The notes: generated from the sequence alone by a model not told the origin. A stretch of 50,242 nt of DNA from Variovorax sp. CAN15 (GCF_030462475.1 NZ_JASMRZ010000008.1:40778-91019), one strand, 5' to 3'; counted from the stretch's first letter, positions 27,801 to 35,216 are shown. Numbers and translations are program-made.

Positions 27801-28019
27801 CGCGCCGACAGCCTGGTGCAGTTGCTGGCGGGCCATCTGCAGCGGGCCGGCCTCGGGCTCGGCGGCGGCATCCACTTCGCGTACGAAGCGCCGCAACGAC
27901 TTGCCTACACCGTCAAGGGATTTCTGGATTTCTCCCAGCACCCAGGCCAGTGGCCCGAGGTCTTCGGTGACCGGCGTGTTGCCGGCATGCGGGGCCGTGG
28001 CAGGGGTTTGAATCGACAC
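21825..28019 (-). CDS. pilL: ChpA/PilL-type hybrid chemotaxis histidine kinase
   Basis: This CheA-like kinase of about 2064 residues belongs to type IV pilus (twitching) chemotaxis. Histidine phosphotransfer sites are seen at FHTLKGSSRM (about 701), AHSLAGSSATV (about 1125) and LHTLKGSARLA (about 1290). A long Pro/Ala/Glu-rich linker spans about 830-1080. Then come a coiled coil, a HATPase domain (NCVAHGIED about 1626, DDGAGLD, GRGIGMDVV), a CheW-like domain, and a C-terminal receiver with VVDDS (about 1940) and LSDIEMPRMDG. It should receive signals from PilJ via PilI and phosphorylate PilG and PilH. The start is uncertain: a GTG at 28019 is preferred; an in-frame GTG at 28082 lies just past repeat copy E. 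Neither has a strong ribosome site. Confidence 0.9.
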   Translation of the reverse strand: MSIQTPATAPHAGNTPVTEDLGPLAWVLGEIQKSLDGVGKSLRRFVREVDAAAEPEAGPLQMARQQLHQAVGALQMVGHSSPALVLGAIEFAVQGFIAEPQRCTEAAVLKIERAGFAVTDFLGALLAGKPVSSVALFPQYRDVLELVGNERVHPADLWSTAWRWVEIKPAVTQAAVTYDPAVRSRLDREVLQLVKSGDTQAARRLHALCLGLGRGALLPRVASFWTLAAGFFEALATGLVQPDAYVKRAASRVLLQYATLARGDSLVSDRLGQDLLFFCAQAVPAAGDDAATLRTVRTAWGITGEQRVDYNVEQFGRFDPLVLQQARKRIETAKEMWSALSGGDITRTRQVADTFAQLGESLQKLHPPSLPMVQALTHAVEASVRSGQAPGTELAMEVATSVLYLEAALEDLDPSDPQLTSRTLQLAGRIERVRAGGHSEPLEPWMEDLYRRVSDRQTMGTVVDELRSHLSELEKSLDQYFRRPAEKGLLRTVPTQLMQMRGVFSVLGLDQAALTVQRMREDVEAMLVSTSPAEEMAGFDALGNNLGALGFLIDMLGYQPALAKRLFVFDADAGELKPLMGRQATDATEGNGAAVTQAPAAEGVLSIEEVDAQIASKLAALAAPKAKASPIEEFSKKADSWTHKISGPADLPDTEVTELEEDDLQNIFLEEAREVVQNGLAAIEELASYPDDTEELTILRRAFHTLKGSSRMVGLTEFGDAAWSLEQVLNTWLADQRAATPALLEGTERTMKDFGQWVEAIASGSAQGWQAAPFSRVANALLAGEPVPPPVRVADAQALAVAARHIAAEAPASAPAPLEVPASVPPAMAELQPLRLPDLPDLSLTTQPPASAHAPAPVAAAEIPPLQPLDWQALEPMKAGAPEADDDFASTDFIDFEAKPQAEEHAPLVLPSGEMFDFLAPPAKTPATVELKQEPAEPAAPAAQPVAATVPTTEGLPDLQWEPEPLPVQAAAPAVEPEPEAVEAVDAVEAPLSVDEPADMPEPRLEAEPEPEPAPAAAEEALVPIFEAPAVAAEAQILVADAVEAPAPEPLTSVEATEPAEAAAPAVAQEGTEDQVKVIGPLRIGIQLYNVYLNEADEWSRQLATDVGEWALESHERLPDSTIALAHSLAGSSATVGFHSLSGMARLFEAALQHLQMQGSGTREQGMVLVAAADELRRLLHQFAVGLLRDPAEGTLQALRDIANSPMPTEVAMRAEARPLPQVVVSEPVADVALDDSEDAIDLADAVDVDLFPIFEEEAAELLPQLGEALRQWAHHPDDSAPRASVLRTLHTLKGSARLAGAMRLGERAHRMESEIEVLGSQGAERADIEKLLMRLDALQATFDALRAADDATQVELAQIVAAATSAAPVTVASQAPEAGVPANDETAAPVASLEDQPAAETAAAAPDTAADAPAPLQPRPAPALLTPLRAATGQAVRIRTQLLDRLVAQTGEVIITRSRLEAELGQLRGSLSDLTGNLDRLRQQLRDIEVQAESQMQSRLAQAKDSQQSFDPLEFDRFTRVQELTRMMAESVNDVATVQRTLQKTVQATEDDLSVQARQTRELQRGLLRTRMVEFEGISDRLYRVVRQASKDTGKQVRLDIVGGSIEMDRGVLDRMTPAFEHLLRNCVAHGIEDAAVREKAGKDASGLIVIDLHHEGNDVSVSFRDDGAGLDNKRIADRARALGLLGADQELTAEEATELIFKPGFSTAGQVSELAGRGIGMDVVRAQIAALGGRIETRSNPGQGTTFKLVLPLTTAVTHVVMLRAGEVSIGIPSNLVELVQRVGSSDLEAAYLNNSHPFGSEHVPFYWTGALLQASTRSGQGLAKNNTIVVVRSAAQRVALHVDEVLGNQEVVVKNLGPQLARLPGLAGISVLASGAVALIYNPVALAAVHGEQARERQAAALAASTQASAAATAEHGAPQEPLPVLAPVAPQIPLVLVVDDSITVRRVTQRLLQREGYRVSLAADGLQALERLQQERPAVVLSDIEMPRMDGFDLARNIRADAALAELPIIMITSRIAEKHRDYARTLGVNHYLGKPYSEEELLRLVRAYTSEPALVAAAA

Positions 28020-28103
28020 GTTGGATGCTCGCCGTTCTTTGACTGTCAGTTTTTCAATGGGCGCAAGGCGCCCCGAATGCACAAGGCCGCCGCGGCCGCT
28101 TCA

Positions 28104-28200
28104 AGGAAAACCGCGGAGCCGGCTTTGCCGGGCCATCGGTGCCGCCCCCTTGAGACGGTTGCCGCAGCCACACGAAGGGGTGTGCGAAGGCCGGGGGAGA
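28104..28200 (-). repeat. 3'-end structured repeat, copy E (after pilJ), diverged
   Basis: It starts about 6 bases after the pilJ stop and lies between pilJ and pilL. The order of modules is kept, but there are several substitutions in the first hairpin (CACACCCCTTCGTGTG) and an imperfect distal stem. It is the most diverged full-length copy. Confidence 0.8.
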
Positions 28201-28206
28201 GCGCCA

Positions 28207-30513
28207 TCACGCAATCTTGAAACGGGCCACGGAACGACGGAGTTCCTCGGCCATCTGCGACAGTTCGCGCACCTGCTGCGCCGTGGTGCGCGTTCCCTCG
28301 CCGGTCTGTTCCGTCACGGCAAAAATGTGCTGGATGTTCGCGGCCACCACGTTGGCCGAATCGGCTTCGCGGGAGGCGGATTGCGAAATCTGCTCGATCA
28401 GGTCGGCGAGTCGGCGCGACACGCGGTCGATCTCGGACAGCGCGGTACCCGCGTTGTCGGACAGCTTGGCCCCTTCGACCACACCCTGCGTGGAACGCTC
28501 CATGGCGCCCACCGCGTCCTGCGTGTCGGTCTGAATCGCCTTCACCAGCGCCGAGATCTGGCGCGTGGCGTCAGCGGAGCGTTCGGCCAGTCGCTGGACT
28601 TCTTCCGCCACCACCGAGAAGCCCCGGCCGGCTTCACCGGCGGACGCTGCCTGAATGGCCGCGTTCAGAGCCAGCACGTTCGTCTGTTCGGTAATGTCGG
28701 AGATCAGCTCGGTGATTTCGCCGATCTCCTGCGAGGATTCGCCCAGGCGCTTGATCCGCTTGGAGGTTTCCTGGATCTGGTCGCGGATGGAGTTCATGCC
28801 GCCGATGGCGTTCTGCACGGCCTGCAGGCCCGAGGACGCAGCCTGCAGCGACTGGCGCGCCACCGTGGCCGACTCTTGCGCCTGTGTGGACACGCCGTTG
28901 ATTCGCTCGGCCATGGTCAGCACCGACTGGCCGGTTTCGCGAATTTCGCGCAGCTGTTCGGTCGACGCCGCCAGCAGTTCGGTCGAGGTGCTTTCCACCT
29001 GCGACGTCGTCTGCGCCACGCGGGTCGCCGTGTTCTGCACGTTGCCCACCAGCAGCCGCAGTTCTTCCACCGTGTAGTTCACCGAGTCGGCGATGGCGCC
29101 GGTGATGTCCTCGGTCACGGTGGCTTCCTGCGTCAGGTCGCCTTCGGCCACTGTCTGCAGTTCGTTCATCAGCCGGAGAATGGCGGCCTGGTTGGCGTTG
29201 TTCACGCGGCCGGCTTCGTCGGAAGCCTGTTCGGCGGCCAGGCGCTCGCGTTCGGCGATGGCGGCACGTTCACGGCCTTCGCGCACCTGCACGAAACCGA
29301 TGCCGCCCGCGAGTGCCAGTGCGGCCAGCGACAGCACGAACAGCAGCACGATGGTGCCGGCGCCCAGGCCGGTGCGGGCGGAGAGCTTGTCCTGCAGGTC
29401 GCCCAGCGATTTACGCAGTGGCTCGCTGTCGGTCAGGATCGATGCCTGCGCTTCGCGCGCGGCCACCAGGCCCTGCAGGTTGCCCAGAATGGCCGATGCC
29501 TGCGTGCGCATCTGTTCGTAGGTCTTCAGGATGGCCTCGAGCTGCTCTCGCGTCTGCGGGTCCTTCGAGCCGGGGAAGCGCTGCTGCGCATTGCCGTCGA
29601 GCAGGCCGCGGGTGGTTTCCTGGAAGGTGTTCAGGTCCTTGCCCAACAGGAACACGGCGTCGGGGTTCACGCCCTCGACCGTGAAGAACTCGTTGGTCGA
29701 CTTGCCGATGCGCTGCGTCAGCATCACGAGCTGGCCGGCGGCCGAGATCTCGGGCAGCGTGGCGTTCTGCTGCATCTTCAGCGAGGCGACGGTTTCGGTC
29801 ATCTCGAGCAGCGTGGACGACTGCTGGTTGATGTCGCGCAGGGCGGCGCCCACCTGCGTCAGGATCTGTCGCTGGGCCAGCACGACCTTGGCGCTGGCGT
29901 CGGCACGGGCAACGAGGGGATTGATCTTGTTCATCTCCTCGTCGTACTGGTTGCCCACGCGCTCCAGGCGCAGGGAGTCGTCGCCGTTGGTCAGGCCCTG
30001 CACGCGGCGCGTGAGGTCGTCCGCGGCGTCCTTCACTTCGACGAAGGCCGAAGGGCTGCCCACGAGGGCCTGCGAGATCGACTTGGCGAGGCGCTGCGAC
30101 TGCATCAGCGACTGGCCGGTGGCCGCCACCTGCTGCGCGAGGCGTTCGGCGCGAAGAATTGCGGAGCCTGCGACCAGCAGCAGCAGCAGCACCACGATCG
30201 CCAGCATGATGGCCAGGATACGCTGCTGCTTCGCCGGGTTGGAGCCCACGCGGCCGCCTCCGAGGTCGGGCGCGATCTCGGCAGCCGCGGCGCCGGGTTC
30301 GTTGGCGGCATCGCCGCCGCCGGGCAGGTCGACGTCGCCGAAGCTGGTGTCGGGTGCACCGGCCTTGCGGTCTATGCGCACGGTCTTCTCGTCCGGAACC
30401 TGGACGGTGTCGACATCGTCGAGCGATATCGAACCGGAGCCATCGACGCGGGCCTTGTCGTTCCCGTTGCTCACGGGCAGTAATTTCTTGAACTTGTCGG
30501 CGATCGAGCTCAC
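28207..30513 (-). CDS. pilJ: PilJ-type methyl-accepting chemotaxis protein
   Basis: This 768-residue inner-membrane receptor has an N-terminal cytoplasmic stretch of about 90 residues, a first membrane segment at about 95-118, a periplasmic region of two PilJ-type helical modules, a second membrane segment near 385-405, a HAMP-like region, and the signalling domain with the hairpin tip ITEQTNVLALNAAIQAA followed by GEAGRGFSVVAEEV. It senses surface or pilus status and controls the PilL kinase. Upstream are pilI, pilH and pilG; downstream, after repeat copy E, is pilL. No methyltransferase or methylesterase gene of the system lies in the window. Confidence 0.95.
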   Translation of the reverse strand: MSSIADKFKKLLPVSNGNDKARVDGSGSISLDDVDTVQVPDEKTVRIDRKAGAPDTSFGDVDLPGGGDAANEPGAAAAEIAPDLGGGRVGSNPAKQQRILAIMLAIVVLLLLLVAGSAILRAERLAQQVAATGQSLMQSQRLAKSISQALVGSPSAFVEVKDAADDLTRRVQGLTNGDDSLRLERVGNQYDEEMNKINPLVARADASAKVVLAQRQILTQVGAALRDINQQSSTLLEMTETVASLKMQQNATLPEISAAGQLVMLTQRIGKSTNEFFTVEGVNPDAVFLLGKDLNTFQETTRGLLDGNAQQRFPGSKDPQTREQLEAILKTYEQMRTQASAILGNLQGLVAAREAQASILTDSEPLRKSLGDLQDKLSARTGLGAGTIVLLFVLSLAALALAGGIGFVQVREGRERAAIAERERLAAEQASDEAGRVNNANQAAILRLMNELQTVAEGDLTQEATVTEDITGAIADSVNYTVEELRLLVGNVQNTATRVAQTTSQVESTSTELLAASTEQLREIRETGQSVLTMAERINGVSTQAQESATVARQSLQAASSGLQAVQNAIGGMNSIRDQIQETSKRIKRLGESSQEIGEITELISDITEQTNVLALNAAIQAASAGEAGRGFSVVAEEVQRLAERSADATRQISALVKAIQTDTQDAVGAMERSTQGVVEGAKLSDNAGTALSEIDRVSRRLADLIEQISQSASREADSANVVAANIQHIFAVTEQTGEGTRTTAQQVRELSQMAEELRRSVARFKIA

Positions 30514-30558
30514 GGTCGGTCCTTCAGGTGGTTTCCGGTACGGCGTGCGGGGGCACTG

Positions 30559-31092
30559 CTACGCACCAATACTCAAAAACTGGGGTTGCTGCGAAAGCGC
30601 CTGCAGGTTGACTTCCTGCCAGCGTTCCCCCGCTGCATCGGTAAACACATGCCCATGCCAGGCAGGTGCTTCTGCGCCAGGGGGCTCGGACGCCGTGAAG
30701 GCCTCCGCCCCCCGCAACCCCGCCAGTCGATCGACCAGCAATGCGCAGTTGACTTCGAGCAGCTCGTTGAAAGCAACGAGCCGCGACTGGATGCGCGCCG
30801 CCTCGGTGGCGGCCAGCGCGCCCGGGGTGCCGGTGGCGAACGCCGAAAGCTGCACGACGCCGTAGAGACCGCCGCGCAGGTTGGCAACGCCCAGGAACCA
30901 CGGCTCCGTATAGGGCACGGGCTGCGGCGGCGTCCAGGGAAAGATTTCGCCGGCGTGTCCCAGCGGAAAGAGGTATTTGCCCTCGCCGGCCTCGACCGCC
31001 AGCCAGGTGGCGGCCACGCCCGTCGTGCGGGCGGCCTGCAGGCGGCTCGCCAGCCGGGACTGGAAGGCTCTCAGAGCATCGCGATTCGCCAT
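30559..31092 (-). CDS. pilI: PilI, CheW-like adaptor
   Basis: This 177-residue CheW-domain protein has GEGKYLFPLGHAGEI, PWFLGVANLRGGLYGVVQL (the conserved G.xNlRG core) and LVAFNELLEVNCALLVDRLAGL. It couples the PilJ receptor to the PilL kinase in the cytoplasm. It lies 19 bases after pilH and 45 bases before pilJ in one transcription unit. Length is typical. Confidence 0.93.
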   Translation of the reverse strand: MANRDALRAFQSRLASRLQAARTTGVAATWLAVEAGEGKYLFPLGHAGEIFPWTPPQPVPYTEPWFLGVANLRGGLYGVVQLSAFATGTPGALAATEAARIQSRLVAFNELLEVNCALLVDRLAGLRGAEAFTASEPPGAEAPAWHGHVFTDAAGERWQEVNLQALSQQPQFLSIGA

Positions 31093-31111
31093 GGACTCGG
31101 CAGGCTTTCGC

Positions 31112-31477
31112 TCAGTTCAGCGCGCTGATCTTGGACATCAGGTCGGCGGCGTTGACCGGCTTCACGATGTAGTCGCGCGCGCCCTGGCGCATGCCCCAGA
31201 CGCGGTCGGTTTCCTGGTTCTTGCTGGTGCACAGGATGATCGGGATCGCGGCGTACTTCGGGTCGCGGGCGATGGCGCGCGTGAGCTGGAAGCCGTTCTG
31301 GCCGGGCATGACCACGTCCATGAGGATGAGGTCGGGGTGCTCTTCCTCGAGGCGGCGCATGGCGTCGTCGGCGTTTTCGGCCGTCTTGACGGCAAAGCCG
31401 TTCTTCTGGAGGAGGTCGGACAGGAACATCAGTTCCGTCTTGGAATCGTCGACGACGAGGATTTTGCGAATGGGCAT
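31112..31477 (-). CDS. pilH: PilH, single-domain response regulator
   Basis: This 121-residue CheY-like receiver has ILVVDDSKTE at the N-terminus (acid pocket), LILMDVVMPGQNG with the phospho-acceptor Asp, a Thr in LCTSKN and a Lys in IVKPVN. In twitching chemotaxis PilH opposes or drains phosphate from PilG and affects pilus retraction. Its ATG shares one base with the pilG stop (TAATG), so the two are translationally coupled. Confidence 0.93.
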   Translation of the reverse strand: MPIRKILVVDDSKTELMFLSDLLQKNGFAVKTAENADDAMRRLEEEHPDLILMDVVMPGQNGFQLTRAIARDPKYAAIPIILCTSKNQETDRVWGMRQGARDYIVKPVNAADLMSKISALN

Positions 31478-31875
31478 TACTGCACTTCCTGTTGAACGGT
31501 GCCAAACTGCTGCACGGCCTGCAGCAGTTGGTCTTTGGTGAAAGGCTTGGTCAGGTAGTCCTGGGAACCGACCATGCGGCCGCGGGCCTTGTCGAATACA
31601 CCGTCTTTCGAAGACAGCATGACGACCGGGACGTTGGAAAAATGGGCGTTGCGCTTGATGATGGCGCAGGTCTGATAGCCGTCGAGCCGCGGCATCAGGA
31701 TGTCGCAGAAAATCAGGTGCGGCTTGTGGTCGTTAACCTTGGAGAGCGCGTCGAAGCCGTCTTCCGCGAGAAGAACCTCGTGCCCGCCCTGCTTCAGAAA
31801 AATCTCGGCACTGCGCCGGATGGTGTTGCTGTCGTCGATGACCAGCACCTTGTAACCAGATCCATTCGGGCCCAT
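31477..31875 (-). CDS. pilG: PilG, single-domain response regulator
   Basis: This 132-residue CheY-like receiver has VLVIDDSNTIRRSAEIFLKQGGHEV, with LIFCDILMPRLDGY holding the phospho-acceptor Asp, and MLSSKDG and YLTKPFTKD as the Thr/Ser and Lys switch residues. The DSNTIRRSAE helix is typical of PilG. It promotes pilus extension in Pseudomonas-type systems. It is the first pil gene of the cluster, 84 bases after the rubredoxin gene. Confidence 0.93.
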   Translation of the reverse strand: MGPNGSGYKVLVIDDSNTIRRSAEIFLKQGGHEVLLAEDGFDALSKVNDHKPHLIFCDILMPRLDGYQTCAIIKRNAHFSNVPVVMLSSKDGVFDKARGRMVGSQDYLTKPFTKDQLLQAVQQFGTVQQEVQ

Positions 31876-31959
31876 TGCAAACGCTCCTGCTCATGAGACT
31901 TGGAAGCCCGCCGCGCCGAACACCGACGCAGACCGCGTAGCTCTATCTATGCCATGCTT

Positions 31960-32130
31960 TCAGATTTCAACCATTTCGAAGTCTTCCTTGCGCGCACCGC
32001 ACTCAGGACAGGTCCAGTTCATCGGAACATCGGCCCAGGCCGTGCCTGCCGCGATGCCGTCTTCCGGTACACCAACCGCTTCGTCATAGATCCACCCACA
32101 AATCAGGCACATCCAAGTTTTCGTATTCAT
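31960..32130 (-). CDS. Rubredoxin
   Basis: This 56-residue protein translates as [18 protein letters not shown] at its start and ends in [16 protein letters not shown]. The two CxxCG motifs (Cys8/11 and Cys41/44) hold a single iron, and the aromatic residues Trp, Tyr and Phe of the rubredoxin core are present. It is a one-electron carrier in the cytoplasm; its partner here is unknown. It lies between thiD (divergent, 111 bases) and pilG (same strand, 84 bases), an order seen in other betaproteobacteria. It may be cotranscribed with pilGHIJ. Easy to miss because of its size. Confidence 0.95.
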   Translation of the reverse strand: MNTKTWMCLICGWIYDEAVGVPEDGIAAGTAWADVPMNWTCPECGARKEDFEMVEI

Positions 32131-32241
32131 CGGAGCTTAAAGTCCTTGTTCATTAAATGCAACGAGTGTATCTATGCGTATCTCTCTGGCAGACTGTAAA
32201 CGTCGCGCCTATGCCACCATCCAGAGGATTCCGCACGGCGT

Positions 32242-33204
32242 ATGACCATCTACTTACTTCCAGCAGACAACGCCCGTAAACCGGGCGATCTTAACGACCC
32301 CTCGCAGGATGACGGCGAGTTGGCCGAACGCGACCTGAATCCCCCCTGCGTGCTGGTGTTCAACGCCAGCGATCCCAGCGGCGCGGGCGGCCTGGGCGCC
32401 GATGCCCTGGCCATGGGGTCGGTAGGCGCACACATCCTGCCGGTGGTCACGGGCGCTTACGCCCGCGACACGGCAGAGATTTTCGACTACTTCCCCTTCG
32501 ACGAGGAGGCCATCGCCGAGCAGGCGCGCTCGATCCTCGAGGACGTGGAGGTCCAGCTGATCAAGGTCGGCTTCGCCGGCACCACCGAGGCGCTCAGCAC
32601 CATCGCGGAAACCGCCGCCGACTATCCGGAGGTGCCCGTGGTGGCCTACATGCCCAACCTGTCGTGGTGGGACGAGAACCTGATCGAGCCCTATCTGGAC
32701 GCTTTCCGCGAGCTCGTCCTGCCCCAGACGACAGTGTTGGTTGGAAACCACAGCACCCTGTGGCGCTGGCTGCTTCCGGACTGGAACGGCGAGCGCCCGC
32801 CCGGTGCGCGCGACATCGCCAAGGCCGCTGGCGAGTTCGGCGTGCCCTACACGCTGGTGACCGGACTGGTGCTGCCCGAGCAGTTCATCGACAACGTGCT
32901 GGCCTCGCCGCAGTCGGTACTCGCCAGCGAGAAATACGAGCGGCTCGAGGCCGTCTTCGCCGGCGCGGGCGATACCCTGTCGGCCGCGCTGGCCGCCCTG
33001 CTCGCCAGCGGCACCGACCTCGTGGCCGCGACCACCGAGGCCCTGGCCTACATGGACCGCTGTCTCGACGCGGGCTTCCGCCCGGGCATGGGCCACGTGC
33101 TGCCCGACCGCCTCTTCTGGGCCGAACCCGAGGCCGATGAAGGCGACGAGGATCCCGACGCCCCGCCGGATTTCGCCCTCCCCCCTCACGACACCCGACA
33201 CTGA
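32242..33204 (+). CDS. thiD: Divergent hydroxymethylpyrimidine/phosphomethylpyrimidine kinase-like protein (ThiD family)
   Basis: This 320-residue ribokinase-fold protein has VFNASDPSGAGGLGADALAMGSVGAH, which matches the ThiD substrate and phosphate region, and FAGAGDTLSAALAALLASG, which is the GAGD anion-hole motif with catalytic Asp. The central region is unlike the usual ThiD: where VxDPVM and LITPNLPEA are expected, it has VVAYMPNLSWWDENL and TVLVGNHSTL. The C-terminus is acidic (ADEGDEDPDAPP). It probably phosphorylates HMP or HMP-phosphate for thiamine synthesis, but a changed substrate is possible. The next gene is hemL; repeat copy F lies between. Confidence 0.8.
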   Translation: MTIYLLPADNARKPGDLNDPSQDDGELAERDLNPPCVLVFNASDPSGAGGLGADALAMGSVGAHILPVVTGAYARDTAEIFDYFPFDEEAIAEQARSILEDVEVQLIKVGFAGTTEALSTIAETAADYPEVPVVAYMPNLSWWDENLIEPYLDAFRELVLPQTTVLVGNHSTLWRWLLPDWNGERPPGARDIAKAAGEFGVPYTLVTGLVLPEQFIDNVLASPQSVLASEKYERLEAVFAGAGDTLSAALAALLASGTDLVAATTEALAYMDRCLDAGFRPGMGHVLPDRLFWAEPEADEGDEDPDAPPDFALPPHDTRH

Positions 33205-33208
33205 AATG

Positions 33209-33306
33209 TTGCTCGCCCCCAGGCTGCGCGCACTTCGTGTCGCTTCGCCAACCCCCTGCCCGGGGGCGGGCCGGCCGCTTCGGGCGGCCGTGCGCGGCGG
33301 CCCCCA
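33209..33306 (+). repeat. 3'-end structured repeat, copy F (after thiD), type 2
   Basis: It starts a few bases after the thiD TGA with GCTCGCCCCCAGGCTGCGCG. It has the CACTTCGTG hairpin and a distal GC-only arm identical to that of copy D. It lies on the plus strand because its gene does. Confidence 0.88.
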
Positions 33307-33329
33307 CTGAAAAACCTGCTTGAGTCCCG

Positions 33330-34616
33330 ATGCCACACACTGACCGCAACGACATTCTTTTCGAGCGCGCCCGCGCCGTGATTCCCGGCGGCGTGAACTC
33401 GCCCGTGCGCGCCTTCAAGGCCGTGGGCGGCACGCCCCGCTTCGTCCAGCGCGCCCAGGGCGCCTATTTCTGGGACGCCAACGACAAGCGCTACATCGAC
33501 TACATCGGCTCATGGGGCCCGATGATCCTGGGCCACGGCCACCCCGCCGTGGTCGAGGCCGTGCAGAAGGCCGTGCTCGAAGGCTTCTCCTACGGCGCGC
33601 CGACCGAGCGCGAGGTCGAACTGGCCGAGGCCATCCTCGCGCTGGTGCCGTCGATGGAGATGGTGCGGCTGGTCAGCTCGGGCACCGAGGCTGCCATGAG
33701 CGCACTGCGCCTGGCGCGCGGCGCCACCGGCCGCAAGAGCATCATCAAGTTCGAAGGCTGCTACCACGGCCATGCCGACGCGCTGCTGGTGAAGGCCGGC
33801 TCCGGCCTCGCCACCTTCGGCAACCCGACCTCCGCAGGCGTGCCGCCCGAGGTGGTGCAGCACACCATCGTGCTCGAGTACAACAACCTGCCGCAGCTGG
33901 AGGAAGCCTTCGCGCTGCACGGCAAGGACATCGCCTGCCTGATGATCGAGGCCATCGCCGGCAACATGAATTTCGTGCGCGCCACGCCCGAATTCGCGCG
34001 CCGCTGCCGCGAGCTGTGCACGCAGCATGGCGCCCTGCTGGTCTTCGACGAGGTGATGACGGGCTTCCGCGTGGGCCTGCACGGTGCGCAAGGCGTGCTG
34101 GGCATCAAGCCCGACCTCACGGTGCTCGGCAAGGTCATCGGCGGCGGCATGCCGCTCGCGGCCTTCGGCGGCCCGCGCGCGATCATGGAACAGCTCGCGC
34201 CGCTGGGGCCGGTCTACCAGGCCGGCACGCTGTCGGGCAACCCGGTGGCCACGGCCTGCGGGCTCGCCACGCTGAAGGAGATCGCGAAGCCCGGTTTCTA
34301 CGAAGCGCTCGGCAAGAAGACGCGATCGCTGGTCGACGGGCTCAAGGCAGCCGCCGCAGCCGAAGGCCAGCCCTTCAGCGCCGACAGCGAAGGCGGCATG
34401 TTCGGCTTCTTCCTGATGAAGGACCTGCCGCAAAACTATGCCACCGTGATGACAACCGACAACGCGAAATTCAATGCGTTGTTTCATGGTTTGCTGGATC
34501 GCGGCGTGTATATTGCGCCCGCGCTTTACGAAGCAGGTTTCGTGAGCGCAGCCCACAGCGACGACGACATCGCCGCCACCATCGAAGCGGCACGACAAAT
34601 CTTCAGGACACCCTAG
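33330..34616 (+). CDS. hemL: Glutamate-1-semialdehyde 2,1-aminomutase
   Basis: This 428-residue PLP enzyme converts glutamate-1-semialdehyde to 5-aminolevulinate in haem synthesis. Seen: [67 protein letters not shown] and the PLP Lys in [19 protein letters not shown]. Length is standard. It is preceded by thiD and repeat copy F, and followed after 5 bases by the PagP-like gene, which suggests an operon. Confidence 0.98.
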   Translation: MPHTDRNDILFERARAVIPGGVNSPVRAFKAVGGTPRFVQRAQGAYFWDANDKRYIDYIGSWGPMILGHGHPAVVEAVQKAVLEGFSYGAPTEREVELAEAILALVPSMEMVRLVSSGTEAAMSALRLARGATGRKSIIKFEGCYHGHADALLVKAGSGLATFGNPTSAGVPPEVVQHTIVLEYNNLPQLEEAFALHGKDIACLMIEAIAGNMNFVRATPEFARRCRELCTQHGALLVFDEVMTGFRVGLHGAQGVLGIKPDLTVLGKVIGGGMPLAAFGGPRAIMEQLAPLGPVYQAGTLSGNPVATACGLATLKEIAKPGFYEALGKKTRSLVDGLKAAAAAEGQPFSADSEGGMFGFFLMKDLPQNYATVMTTDNAKFNALFHGLLDRGVYIAPALYEAGFVSAAHSDDDIAATIEAARQIFRTP

Positions 34617-34621
34617 CCATC

Positions 34622-35107
34622 ATGAACTTCCTGCGCACGCTGCCGGCCTTGAGCATCGCTCTTCTCATTCCCGGCTTCGCAGCGGCGCAGGACTCGTCCT
34701 TCGATCCGAAGAAGATCTGGATCAACCCCGGTTTCTATTCGGCGCACTTCGACAGCGGCAAGGGGCTGGAGAACGTCAACCAGGGACTGGGTTTCGAGTA
34801 CCCGCTGAACGACACATTCCGCGTCACGGCGGGCACCTTCCGCAACAGCGATCGGCGGCAGTCGAACTACGTGGGGCTGTATGCGCTGCCCTTCGAGTTC
34901 TATGGCGTGAAGTTCGGCGCGGTGGTGGGCGGCTTCGACGGCTACCCCAACTACCGCAACGGCAACTGGTTCCCCGCCATCCTTCCGGTGGCCGCCATCG
35001 AGGGCAAGAACTGGGGCCTCAACATCGCCTACGTGCCCACGATCAAGAACCGGTTGTACGGCGCCTTAACCTTCCAGCTGAAGTACCGTTTCGGCACCCA
35101 CGAGTAG
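34622..35107 (+). CDS. PagP-like outer-membrane beta-barrel protein
   Basis: This 161-residue protein has a signal peptide (1-22, cleavage near FAAAQ) and alternating polar/hydrophobic strands ending in Phe, as expected for a small barrel (LKYRFGTHE). The C-terminal half, NWFPAILPVAAIEGKNWGL then IAYVPTI and LTFQLKYRF, resembles the last strands of PagP lipid A palmitoyltransferase. An early His (YSAHFD) and FRNSD could be the catalytic His and Asp/Ser region. If so, it would transfer palmitate to lipid A at the outer membrane. The match is from memory and partial; an unrelated 8-stranded barrel is the alternative. It starts 5 bases after hemL. Confidence 0.6.
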   Translation: MNFLRTLPALSIALLIPGFAAAQDSSFDPKKIWINPGFYSAHFDSGKGLENVNQGLGFEYPLNDTFRVTAGTFRNSDRRQSNYVGLYALPFEFYGVKFGAVVGGFDGYPNYRNGNWFPAILPVAAIEGKNWGLNIAYVPTIKNRLYGALTFQLKYRFGTHE

Positions 35108-35120
35108 ACAGCCAGTTCCA

Positions 35121-35216
35121 GGAACACCGCGGAACCGGCTTTGCCGGGCCGCAGGTGTTGCCCCCTTGAGGGGGAAGGAGAAGCGACACGCAGCGCGCGA
35201 AGCCTGGGGGTGGGCT
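35121..35216 (-). repeat. 3'-end structured repeat, copy G (after purH)
   Basis: It starts at the purH stop in gene sense. It is type 1 with distal stem GCGG/CCGC and loop TTT. The proximal hairpin has changed bases (GCGCTGCGTGTCGC). It also separates purH from the convergent PagP-like gene. Confidence 0.9.

Noticed and set aside
21915..28220. Plus-strand open frame of about 2100 codons opposite pilL
   Set aside because: It mirrors pilL exactly, is rich in His/Arg/Gln/Gly, and lacks any domain. It arises from the strong GC third-position bias of the real gene on the minus strand.
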